A stretch of 6,230 nt of DNA, from contig JAEWQS010000027.1 in the NCBI GenBank assembly GCA_023399095.1, positions 1 to 6,230 of the forward strand, written 5' to 3'. The translations under genes and the position numbers were made by a program. How positions within the stretch are numbered: position 1 is the stretch's first letter; each line of letters opens with the position of its first letter. Source of the stretch: Bacillota bacterium (GTDB taxonomy: Bacteria > Bacillota > Clostridia > Christensenellales > SZUA-584). Shown here one piece after another: positions 1-5,788 of the stretch. The notes beneath the pieces are model-generated. The model had not been told where the DNA came from, did no database searches, and was given only the letters and a program-made list of their open reading frames with translations.

Positions 1-742
1 ATAAAGCAGGGATGATCACAAACCGCCCAATCAACACCCAAGCCATTCCCTTTTCCCATTTCATGCCCGACAGTCCCATGCTGTGTATCATGCAGCCAAT
101 AAAAATGAGAGACAAGGGTGTCGTTAAGCTGCCAATGTAATTGGCGGTTGTCAGTACGAAATCCGGCAGCTTAATGCCCGTAAATATCAACACGAACATA
201 ATGACGATCGTCAATATGGGCGGCTGAACAAGTTTTTTAAGTGCGTCGCCCATGCTGAAGTGTTGGCTGCGTTCGTTTATGACATCTGCGTCGCGCTTGA
301 TGGCAAAGCTCCCCAGCAGCCAGAACGTCACGCTTCCGGCAAGATAGTAAAATATAGCATAAGGCATGCCCGGATCGCCGAAAAGCGCCTGTGCCACGGG
401 AAAGCCGATAAAGCTAGAATTGGAAAACGCAAAAGCCACAACGAAAACACCGCGTCTGTGTGCAGGGATTTTTAACAGACGCGCGAACAACCGCGCCACA
501 TAGTATGAAGCTATCACGGCAAAAAAGATAATGAAAAGCGGCAGCCATGCTTCAATGAGCTGCTGCCGCGTGAAGTTATTATAAAGGCTATAAACAATTG
601 TTCCCGGCACCGCCAGATTGATGACGATTTTAGGAAATGCCTTGGCTGTTTCCCTTGAAACCCATTTGCGCGAAGATATGAAAATGCCCGCTCCGACCAG
701 AGCGAAAATGATAAATACCGCCTCAAGGGAATCTAGTAGCAT
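1..742 (-). CDS. AEC-family transporter (auxin efflux carrier / malate permease type), C-terminus cut by window edge
   Basis: This is an integral membrane transporter of the AEC family, whose bacterial members are secondary carriers of malate, other organic acids or related small molecules. The frame runs open from the ATG at 742 to the window edge, giving the first 247 residues of a family usually about 300-320 long. Hydrophobic segments appear near residues 5-22, 38-53, 66-86, 99-120, 127-146, 174-190, 203-219 and 232-247, which is consistent with a protein of about ten helices. The family-like stretch AFSNSSFIGFPV (residues 104-115) contains the characteristic N/S-G-F-P signature. The start is fixed by TAAGGA, six bases upstream, in which AAGGA is the Shine-Dalgarno and TAA is the stop of the aspartokinase gene, so translation is probably coupled. 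It is the third gene of the operon. The substrate cannot be read from the sequence; a dicarboxylate or aspartate-family metabolite is an inference from the neighbour. Confidence 0.87.
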   Translation of the reverse strand, partial: MLLDSLEAVFIIFALVGAGIFISSRKWVSRETAKAFPKIVINLAVPGTIVYSLYNNFTRQQLIEAWLPLFIIFFAVIASYYVARLFARLLKIPAHRRGVFVVAFAFSNSSFIGFPVAQALFGDPGMPYAIFYYLAGSVTFWLLGSFAIKRDADVINERSQHFSMGDALKKLVQPPILTIVIMFVLIFTGIKLPDFVLTTANYIGSLTTPLSLIFIGCMIHSMGLSGMKWEKGMAWVLIGRFVIIPAL

Positions 743-748
743 TGCAAA

Positions 749-753
749 TCCTT
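749..753 (-). promoter_or_regulatory. Shine-Dalgarno of the AEC transporter, overlapping the aspartokinase stop
   Basis: The minus strand reads TAAGGATTTGCAATG. AAGGA shares its first two bases with the TAA stop of the aspartokinase gene and lies six bases before the transporter ATG. This is a typical arrangement for translational coupling. Confidence 0.75.
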
Positions 754-2059
754 AGCTGCAAAAAGCGTTGTAAATGGCACCAATCGCTTTTTCAAAATCT
801 TTTTCATCCACGCCCACAATGATGTTGATTTCGCTCGAGCCCTGATCGATCATGCGGATGTTAACTTCGTTCTCGGCCAGTGCGCTAAATAACCTCCCTG
901 CGACACCCACCGTACTGATCATGCCGCGGCCCACCGTCGCGATGAGCGCAAGGCCCTTAAATACCTCGAGTGAATCGGGCTGACAGAGATTATAAACATC
1001 ATCCAGCAACTGAGGCTGCTTACCCTCTATCTCGCTGTTAGCCAGCACGATACCCAGCGTATCGATACCTGAAGGCATATGCTCAAAAGATATATTGTTC
1101 TTTTCCAGCGCCCAGAGCATGCGGCGGCCAAAGCCAAGCTCCGCGTTCATGTTTGCCTTTTCCACGGCGATAACCGAAAAGCCCTTTTTGCCCGCAATCC
1201 CTGTGATGATATCGGTTTCACCATCGTTCACATTGGGAACGATCATTGTACCCGGATCGTCAGGCGCGTTCGTGTTTTTAATGTTTATCGGGATATTCGC
1301 CTTAAACACGGGGAATATCGCATCTTCATGCAGCACGGTGGCGCCCATGTAGGAAAGCTCTCTTAGCTCCCGATATGTGATCTTCTTGATCACCCTGGGG
1401 TTATCAACGATACGCGGATCCGCCATAAGCACACCCGACACATCCGTCCAGTTTTCATACACATCGGCCCGTGCCGATCTTGCTACGATCGCGCCCGTGA
1501 TGTCTGAGCCACCGCGTGAAAACGTCTTGATCTGCCCATCCGGCATGCTTCCGTAAAAGCCGGGAATCACGGCATTCTTGGAATGCCGCAGCCGTCCGCG
1601 CATCACCGTACGTGTCTTCTCCGACTCGTAAACGCCGTCTATATTAAAGAATATGGTTTCCGCCGGATCGATAAAATCGAACTGCAAATAGTCGGCCATC
1701 AATATACCGTTCAAATACTCGCCGCGGCTTACAGTATAATCCACACCCGCGCCTTTTTGTACATCACAAAATATCGTATCAAGATATGACTCTATATCCG
1801 TGCTGAGCCCGAGCTCATCCCGAAGCGTTACAAACCGCTGCCTGAGTTCATCAAACAAGGCGACGCCGTCTTCCCCGCAGCTCACAGCTGCATGATACGC
1901 ATACAAAAGGTCTGTCACCTTCGTGTCGTCACAAGAACGCTTGCCGGGCGCCGAAGGCACGATATAAACGCGCTGCGCATCCGCTTCAATGATCTGTTTT
2001 ACCTTTTTTAACTGGGCAGCGTCCGCGAGCGAGCTGCCTCCAAATTTGCATACTTTCAT
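752..2059 (-). CDS. Aspartate kinase (aspartokinase), monofunctional, with two C-terminal ACT domains
   Basis: The enzyme phosphorylates L-aspartate to 4-phospho-L-aspartate with ATP, the first step towards lysine, threonine, methionine and diaminopimelate. The 435 residues are full length for the stand-alone form. The amino acid kinase domain fills roughly residues 1-285, with the nucleotide/substrate motif KFGGSS at 5-10 (KFGGTS in many homologues), SRGEYLNG at 111-118, and FSRGGSDITG at 180-189. YMGATVLHEDAIFPV at 238-252 is also a family signature. Two ACT domains follow, about 292-355 and 370-433, the second with IDQGSSEINI at 405-414; ACT domains normally bind lysine or threonine for feedback control. 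The ATG lies only 3 nt after the stop of the DUF1015 gene and has a weak Shine-Dalgarno (GCGGGA), so it is probably translated by coupling. No lysine riboswitch or T-box is present upstream. A symbol such as lysC is plausible but the effector class cannot be decided. Confidence 0.95.
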   Translation of the reverse strand: MKVCKFGGSSLADAAQLKKVKQIIEADAQRVYIVPSAPGKRSCDDTKVTDLLYAYHAAVSCGEDGVALFDELRQRFVTLRDELGLSTDIESYLDTIFCDVQKGAGVDYTVSRGEYLNGILMADYLQFDFIDPAETIFFNIDGVYESEKTRTVMRGRLRHSKNAVIPGFYGSMPDGQIKTFSRGGSDITGAIVARSARADVYENWTDVSGVLMADPRIVDNPRVIKKITYRELRELSYMGATVLHEDAIFPVFKANIPINIKNTNAPDDPGTMIVPNVNDGETDIITGIAGKKGFSVIAVEKANMNAELGFGRRMLWALEKNNISFEHMPSGIDTLGIVLANSEIEGKQPQLLDDVYNLCQPDSLEVFKGLALIATVGRGMISTVGVAGRLFSALAENEVNIRMIDQGSSEINIIVGVDEKDFEKAIGAIYNAFCS

Positions 2060-2062
2060 AAA

Positions 2063-3604
2063 TCAGTCCCGCTTTCGTCCGAATAATCCACGTTTTGGCT
2101 TGCGCGATGCACGTGTGGCCCCCTCTTCTTCCATGTCCTCCATTGTTTCCGTATCGGGTTCCGACGGCATCTCTGCGTTTTGCTCCAACGATGCAGTATC
2201 CGGTTCGGACGGCTCTTCGTCGTCTGGCTCAACCGGTATTATCACTGTCTCCTGAGGGTCTTGAGTCCCTGCATTTTCGAGTTCTTCTTCCTCCGGCGCA
2301 TCATCCTCCGCCTCCACAATCAGGCGGCATTCGAAATAGTAGCGCTTTTCCTCGGCCAAGCCCAGCGAGAACGCCTTTTTGGGCAGCACGCCGTATTCAA
2401 TGACGTTATCAAATATATCATTTTTCTGCATAGGCTCCATAATGAAACCAAGACACGCATGGCTTTTCGCCAACGTATGGAACTCATCGTCACCGTGAAT
2501 ATAGTCGATACTTGCCTTGGGCAGTTCTTCAGCCAACAGATCCAACGCCTCTGTCAGCGTCTGGCTCACCAGCGGGTGCTTGGGTTTTGTCACCTCAATA
2601 TGACCTTTGGACATTTTGGACTCAAACAATATTGTATGCACACCCTCTTTTTTTTGGGCGCGCGTTCCTCGCGTATACATCATATGCGCTTCTTGACCCG
2701 TGCGATTGAATATCGACACCAGTGTACGCAGCGCATTGGACACGTCCGGCACGTTAAAAATGATGCGATGAATCGGATGAACCGTGATACCCGGGTCATA
2801 GAGATTGACCACCTCACAGAGCGCATAGCGAAGCGGGCTTTGCGCACGTTCTTCAGGGCTCATGTTCACTTTGCGCTTATCCCAAACCGCCTTGGCCGCG
2901 GCGAGAGAATGGTTGCCATCACCCACAGCAAACAGCATATTGTCTCTGCTTTGCGCTTTGAGCCGCGAAAGCGCGTCCTTAACGCCGCTCAGCACAGCCG
3001 GTTCGTCGATAAACCAGCCCTGAACATGGCCGCCGTTTTGCATCAGCGGTGTGCTGTATATCTTCGAAAACTTTTCTCTGACCTGATAAACAGGCGCAAT
3101 CACGGTATCCTTGATATCGTTGATCAGCAGCATCACATGCGGGCACTCCAGCACTGCATCCTCTCGCAGACTGATGCGAACGGGCAGCCTCTCGGTCACC
3201 GTTCTTTCCGTGGCGCGAATCAGCGGCTTTTTGGATGCGTCTATGTCGTACTGCTCAAGATCGACCGCAAGCACCACGCCCACGCGCGTGCCATGCGGCG
3301 TCTCACGCTCCACCAGCATAATGCCTTCAGGCAGGCTGACCAGCACGCCGTCCTCAATGTAATCGTGCATTGTCTGCTTCGCATGTGCAATTCTCTCACC
3401 CGCGTCCCCGTTTTTCAAGAAAATCTCGGGAACGATGATATGATATGAAGAGGGTGCACCGCCTACTGTTCGCGCTGTCTTTATCCAATAATCCTCGTTC
3501 GAGGTGAATTGATCGCAAGCAATGACTGACCATTTTTGCTTGTTCACTTTTTTATCCGGAATAAGTATCTGAGGGAATATGATCCCCAATTGATCTGTGT
3601 CCAT
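2063..3604 (-). CDS. DUF1015 (COG4198) family protein with an acidic C-terminal extension and basic tail
   Basis: This is a conserved protein of the DUF1015 family, widespread in Clostridia. I know of no certain biochemical role; from memory, relatives often sit beside serA/serC, which hints at amino acid metabolism. The core covers about residues 1-430 and contains the family hallmark GDGNHS at 228-233, then YALCEVVNLYDPGITVHPIHR at about 260-280 and YIHGDDEF at about 368-375. Family members are usually about 400-430 residues, whereas this one has 513. The extra part is an acidic stretch (about 431-497) with two PSEPDT copies 15 residues apart, closed by a basic peptide ending KRGLFGRKRD. 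I start it at the ATG at 3604 because AGGGAGG lies five bases before it. The GTG at 3625, seven codons upstream, has no Shine-Dalgarno and would begin only about 11 nt after the predicted transcript start. It is the first gene of an operon with aspartokinase (3-nt gap) and an AEC transporter. Confidence 0.9.
   Translation of the reverse strand: MDTDQLGIIFPQILIPDKKVNKQKWSVIACDQFTSNEDYWIKTARTVGGAPSSYHIIVPEIFLKNGDAGERIAHAKQTMHDYIEDGVLVSLPEGIMLVERETPHGTRVGVVLAVDLEQYDIDASKKPLIRATERTVTERLPVRISLREDAVLECPHVMLLINDIKDTVIAPVYQVREKFSKIYSTPLMQNGGHVQGWFIDEPAVLSGVKDALSRLKAQSRDNMLFAVGDGNHSLAAAKAVWDKRKVNMSPEERAQSPLRYALCEVVNLYDPGITVHPIHRIIFNVPDVSNALRTLVSIFNRTGQEAHMMYTRGTRAQKKEGVHTILFESKMSKGHIEVTKPKHPLVSQTLTEALDLLAEELPKASIDYIHGDDEFHTLAKSHACLGFIMEPMQKNDIFDNVIEYGVLPKKAFSLGLAEEKRYYFECRLIVEAEDDAPEEEELENAGTQDPQETVIIPVEPDDEEPSEPDTASLEQNAEMPSEPDTETMEDMEEEGATRASRKPKRGLFGRKRD
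2151..2212 (-). repeat. Imperfect 45-bp-period direct repeat in the acidic tail of the DUF1015 gene
   Basis: Plus-strand copies at 2151-2167 and 2196-2212 match at 15 of 17 bases and encode PSEPDT twice, 15 codons apart. The repeat stays in frame and suggests the acidic tail grew by local duplication. Confidence 0.6.
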
Positions 3605-3609
3605 CCGAT

Positions 3610-3616
3610 CCTCCCT
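3610..3616 (-). promoter_or_regulatory. Strong Shine-Dalgarno that sets the DUF1015 start at 3604
   Basis: The minus strand reads AGGGAGG, then ATCGG, then ATG. This near-perfect ribosome binding site is inside the reading frame opened by the GTG at 3625. It therefore favours the internal ATG as the true start and makes the first seven codons of the longer frame untranslated leader. Confidence 0.85.
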
Positions 3617-3642
3617 ATTACTCACAAAATAGCATATAGGTC

Positions 3643-3671
3643 AATATAGCATACTTGAAAGCTGTATTCAA
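3643..3671 (-). promoter_or_regulatory. Sigma-A-type promoter of the DUF1015-aspartokinase-transporter operon
   Basis: On the minus strand a -35 TTGAAT (3666-3671) is separated by exactly 17 bases from a -10 TATATT (3643-3648), with a TG extended -10 element (TGC) directly before the -10. The predicted transcript start is near 3636, leaving a leader of about 32 nt before the ATG at 3604. That is too short for a riboswitch or attenuator. Confidence 0.65.
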
Positions 3672-3739
3672 GATTATTGGCTGTGAAAACATAGGCACGG
3701 CAACCAAAGACCCGCGCTTTCTCGTCATGTCGTCTGACA

Positions 3740-3768
3740 TTGAATTCCTGCATGAGAATGTGTATACT
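3740..3768 (+). promoter_or_regulatory. Predicted promoter of the C_GCAxxG_C_C gene
   Basis: On the plus strand a -35 TTGAAT (3740-3745) is followed by a 17-base spacer and a -10 TATACT (3763-3768). Transcription would start near 3775, giving a leader of about 127 nt before the ATG at 3902. No better-placed promoter was found nearer to the gene. Confidence 0.5.
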
Positions 3769-3780
3769 ATTACGAAGATA

Positions 3781-3819
3781 GACAAACATATCAATTTAAT
3801 GGAAAGAGAAATGTTTGTC
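3781..3819 (+). repeat. Perfect 9-bp inverted repeat in the predicted leader of the C_GCAxxG_C_C gene
   Basis: GACAAACAT at 3781-3789 is mirrored by ATGTTTGTC at 3811-3819 across a 21-base interval. It lies just downstream of the predicted transcript start, so it could form a leader hairpin or act as an operator for a dimeric repressor. No T-run follows, so it is not a classical terminator. Confidence 0.5.
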
Positions 3820-3831
3820 CAGTCGTAGTAC

Positions 3832-3869
3832 ATTGCTCCAACATTGATATCTTTGATCGTCGGAGCAAT
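3832..3869 (+). repeat. Perfect 8-bp inverted repeat upstream of the C_GCAxxG_C_C gene
   Basis: ATTGCTCC at 3832-3839 is mirrored by GGAGCAAT at 3862-3869 across 22 bases that contain TTGAT twice. It begins three bases after the stop of the possible gene remnant and ends 17 bases before the Shine-Dalgarno of the next gene. It has no downstream T-run. It may be leader RNA structure or a remnant of a terminator. Confidence 0.45.
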
Positions 3870-3886
3870 ACAGATAATTTGAGAAC

Positions 3887-3893
3887 AGGGAGG
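3887..3893 (+). promoter_or_regulatory. Shine-Dalgarno of the C_GCAxxG_C_C gene
   Basis: AGGGAGG lies eight bases before the ATG at 3902, confirming that start. It is the same heptamer used by the DUF1015 gene. Confidence 0.85.
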
Positions 3894-3901
3894 CCTGCCT
3901 T

Positions 3902-4339
3902 ATGACAACAGACCAAAGAATAGAAAATGCAAGAGATTTGTTTCTGAGGGGTTACAACTGCGCGCAAGCCGTTGCGGCCGCTTTTACCGACCTGACCCAG
4001 CTTGATGAAAGCACAGTGCTTAAGATGGCTTCATCGTTCGGCGGCGGCGTGGGGCACATGAAGGAGATCTGCGGCGTGGTCTCGGGCATGGCTCTCATCG
4101 CGGGGCTGCTTTACGGCGATATTGACCCGGGCGTTAAAACGACGAAGGATGCTCATTATGAACGCGTTCAGACGTTTGCGCTTAAGTTCAAAGACGAGTT
4201 TGGCTCGCTGATCTGCCGTGATCTGCTGGATCGCGCCGACAAGAATCCTAATACGGAAGAGCCGTATGCGTCGCGCCCGTGCCTTGTGTATGTGGAAAAC
4301 GCGACGGAAATACTCGACAGCTGGATCAAGCAGCAGTAG
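3902..4339 (+). CDS. C_GCAxxG_C_C family putative redox-active protein
   Basis: This is a small cytoplasmic protein of the C_GCAxxG_C_C family, known mainly from anaerobes and presumed redox-active or metal-binding because of its conserved cysteines; its reaction is not established. The 145 residues match the usual size. All four expected cysteines are present: C20 in GYNCAQAV, C57 in the glycine-rich stretch FGGGVGHMKEICGVVSG (46-62), C105 in ICRDLL and C127 in RPCLVYV. There is no signal peptide or clear transmembrane helix. The ATG has a strong Shine-Dalgarno eight bases upstream. It is the only plus-strand gene in the window and its stop lies 2 nt from the stop of the EFR1-type gene, so the two transcripts probably overlap at their 3' ends. 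The pairing with a flavodoxin/ferredoxin protein fits a role in electron transfer or redox balance, but that is inference. Confidence 0.9.
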   Translation: MTTDQRIENARDLFLRGYNCAQAVAAAFTDLTQLDESTVLKMASSFGGGVGHMKEICGVVSGMALIAGLLYGDIDPGVKTTKDAHYERVQTFALKFKDEFGSLICRDLLDRADKNPNTEEPYASRPCLVYVENATEILDSWIKQQ

Positions 4340-4341
4340 TC

Positions 4342-5121
4342 TTATACCTTTCGGAAAATATCAGCGGCTTTTACCTGCGGGTGATGATATCTTTTTCTGT
4401 TGACCGTTACATCGCCGTATTCGATCGCTTTTTCAGGACACCACTGGATGCATGCGACGCATTGCTCACAGGCGTTGCCCCACACAGGCTTTTTTTCCTC
4501 CTGCGATCGTTTGATATTTCCCACGGGGCAGACCTTTTCGCAAATCCCGCAGCCCGTGCACTTGTTTGTTGCGGCAAAATTTGAACCCATGCTTCCAAAG
4601 CAGGCCAAGGAATCCAGATTTGTCTTTTCCAGACGCCGAGACATTCGGCTGCCTTGCGGAATGCTTGCCTGCCTGCGAACTTTCACGTCTGCCGAGATTC
4701 TCACAACTTTTTTATGAGCACGTTTCAGTAATAGCTTTTGCACCGTTTGCGGAAATGCGCCATATTTGACAATATAGTTGCCCGGCATTATCACGCCATA
4801 GGCGGCGCTAAAGTGCCCTTCTCTTTCCTCCACAAGCCGCTCAAGCTGCGCAAACGACGTGCCTGAAAACGACGCAGATGTCGCAACGCCATAGATGTAT
4901 TGCGAACCAAGCGAAAGCGATTGAACAAAACGCTTCACTGCAAGGGGCAGACACCAATAATATACCGGAAATACAAAACCGATGCTCTCGCAGTCAGCGT
5001 CTACCACCACCGCAGTGTCATGCATTGCTTCTATTTTTGCGTCGCTCAGTTCTTTAGCCAGTTCCTTGGCCACTGTCAAGCTGTTCCCCGTCCCAGAATA
5101 ATAGAAAATGATATTTTTCAT
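4342..5121 (-). CDS. EFR1-type flavodoxin/ferredoxin fusion protein (flavodoxin fold plus two 4Fe-4S clusters)
   Basis: This 259-residue protein joins an N-terminal flavodoxin-like domain to a C-terminal bacterial 2[4Fe-4S] ferredoxin domain, the architecture called the EFR1 family ferrodoxin. It is expected to carry FMN and two iron-sulfur clusters and to shuttle electrons in the cytoplasm; its partner is unknown. The phosphate-binding loop SGTGNS is at residues 9-14, and VFPVYYWCLP (50-59) matches the second flavin-contact region. Cluster ligands are C188, C191, C194 and C198 (CTGCGICEKVCP), then C218, C221, C224 and C228 (CEQCVACIQWCP), so both sites are complete. The ATG has GAGGAG five bases upstream. 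It follows the TetR-type gene by 14 nt and shares its operon, which makes it the likely regulated target. No terminator is evident before the convergent redox gene. Confidence 0.92.
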   Translation of the reverse strand: MKNIIFYYSGTGNSLTVAKELAKELSDAKIEAMHDTAVVVDADCESIGFVFPVYYWCLPLAVKRFVQSLSLGSQYIYGVATSASFSGTSFAQLERLVEEREGHFSAAYGVIMPGNYIVKYGAFPQTVQKLLLKRAHKKVVRISADVKVRRQASIPQGSRMSRRLEKTNLDSLACFGSMGSNFAATNKCTGCGICEKVCPVGNIKRSQEEKKPVWGNACEQCVACIQWCPEKAIEYGDVTVNRKRYHHPQVKAADIFRKV

Positions 5122-5135
5122 AAAAACTCCTCAAA

Positions 5136-5726
5136 TTAAGCCTGTTTGGCAAGGCCGTCTAAAATCAATGATACCGTGAATCTCACTTCTTGGAGCACCG
5201 CTGAGAAAGCTTCGTCTGTTGAGATCTGGCAATCCACCTTTGCTCTTATCGCATCGTCAACCATCAGCATACTTTGTGCCACCTTACGGCTTTCGCAGCT
5301 CTTTATTTCACCCTTTTCAATGCAGCATTCGAGAATACCTGACAGCTGAGTAATCTCAATCTCAAAAATGTTGCCATACATGTTCCGAAATAAAGGTGCG
5401 ATCTTCTGAGCGCTGTCTTGGCTCAACTGGCTCAAATTCAAGGAATACCTGATGAACGTCAAACGTTCTTCAAAATACGCCAGTATTTTATTTTTGCAGC
5501 TTTCGGCCTTTCTGACGCGCTCTATTATGCCGCTAATAAACGCCTTGGCTTCTGCATAAATCACTTCGGTGTAAATGCTTTCTTTGTTTTTAAAGTAATA
5601 ATAGAGCGAGGCTTTGTTGAGCCCGACCTGTGTGCCAATATCATCAAGAGTCGTTTTCTCATATCCATATCGGGCAAAGCATTCAGCCGCCGCTTGTAAT
5701 ATTTCCGTTTTCTTATCTATATCCAT
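5136..5726 (-). CDS. TetR/AcrR family transcriptional regulator
   Basis: This is a 196-residue DNA-binding regulator, the usual length for TetR proteins. The N-terminal domain (about residues 6-52) has the family pattern: ILQAAAECFARYGYEKTTL, then the helix-turn-helix around 27-46 (DDIGTQVGLNKASLYYYFKN), ending in the conserved YYYFKNKE. The remaining C-terminal part is a helical ligand-binding and dimer domain with little family conservation; its ligand cannot be read. It contains several cysteines (77, 134, 135, 144, 166), so redox or thiol sensing is possible but unsupported. The ATG has GAGG seven bases upstream. It is the first gene of a two-gene operon with the EFR1-type protein, and a perfect palindrome overlapping its own promoter strongly suggests autorepression and control of that gene. 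Confidence 0.93.
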   Translation of the reverse strand: MDIDKKTEILQAAAECFARYGYEKTTLDDIGTQVGLNKASLYYYFKNKESIYTEVIYAEAKAFISGIIERVRKAESCKNKILAYFEERLTFIRYSLNLSQLSQDSAQKIAPLFRNMYGNIFEIEITQLSGILECCIEKGEIKSCESRKVAQSMLMVDDAIRAKVDCQISTDEAFSAVLQEVRFTVSLILDGLAKQA

Positions 5727-5735
5727 ACGATCACC

Positions 5736-5760
5736 TCAAACATTCTAACTATCAAACATT
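5736..5760. repeat. 9-bp direct repeat carrying the operator half-site
   Basis: TCAAACATT occurs at 5736-5744 and again at 5752-5760, 16 bases apart. The second copy is the left arm of the large inverted repeat. The first copy lies between the -10 and the start codon of the TetR-type gene and could be an extra regulator contact. Confidence 0.55.
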
Positions 5761-5781
5761 TTACCTTATTGTTTGATAGTT
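5747..5781. promoter_or_regulatory. Probable operator of the TetR-type regulator (12-bp perfect inverted repeat)
   Basis: AACTATCAAACA at 5747-5758 is mirrored exactly by TGTTTGATAGTT at 5770-5781 around an 11-base centre. The palindrome covers the whole promoter spacer, the -10 and the predicted transcript start of the TetR-type gene, so a bound dimer would block RNA polymerase. An overlapping partial palindrome, TTTGATA-GTT-TGTCAAA (5772-5788), extends the pattern across the -35. Confidence 0.8.
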
Positions 5782-5787
5782 TGTCAA
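5758..5787 (-). promoter_or_regulatory. Sigma-A-type promoter of the TetR-EFR1 operon
   Basis: On the minus strand a consensus -35 TTGACA (5782-5787) is separated by 18 bases from a -10 TAAAAT (5758-5763). Transcription should start near 5751, leaving a leader of about 25 nt with a normal Shine-Dalgarno. The whole element is interleaved with the palindromic operator. Confidence 0.8.
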
Positions 5788-5788
5788 A

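Larger units (their letters stand above)
3655..3828 (+). pseudogene. Possible remnant (3' end) of an unidentified gene, or an unrecognised small ORF
   Basis: A plus-strand frame is open from after the TAG at 3637-3639 to the TAG at 3826-3828. From the TTG at 3655 it would encode 57 residues, including GTATKDPRFLVMSSDIEFLH and ending MEREMFVQS. The composition is soluble-protein-like, and roughly half of third codon positions are G or C in an otherwise AT-rich stretch, which argues for coding history. Against a live gene: neither the TTG at 3655 nor the ATG at 3727 has a Shine-Dalgarno, the frame overlaps the promoter of the divergent operon, and the predicted promoter of the next gene lies inside it. 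I do not recognise the family. The opposite strand is also open here, so chance is not excluded. Confidence 0.3.

Noticed and set aside
2180..3448. Long plus-strand open frame (about 420 codons) opposite the DUF1015 gene
   Set aside because: It is fully antisense to a well-supported conserved gene, has a His/Arg/Gln-rich translation typical of a reverse-strand shadow, and shows no family motif.
3605..3640. Lysine riboswitch or T-box upstream of the aspartokinase operon
   Set aside because: The predicted leader is only about 32 nt and the gap before the kinase gene itself is 3 nt, too short for either element.
3799..3828. Nine-residue leader peptide (MEREMFVQS) before the C_GCAxxG_C_C gene
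   Set aside because: No Shine-Dalgarno precedes the ATG, and there is no run of regulatory codons or attenuator hairpin with a T-run.
3618..3833. Minus-strand 71-codon open frame between the divergent genes
   Set aside because: It reads into the DUF1015 promoter and start region in another frame, has no ribosome binding site, and its translation lacks any recognisable feature.
3873..3878. GATAAT as a -10 for the C_GCAxxG_C_C gene
   Set aside because: No acceptable -35 lies 16-18 bases upstream, and transcription would start at or inside the Shine-Dalgarno.
4340..4400. Terminator between the convergent redox genes
   Set aside because: Only weak imperfect pairing around the CCGC/GCGG bases was seen, with no convincing stem plus T-run on either strand.
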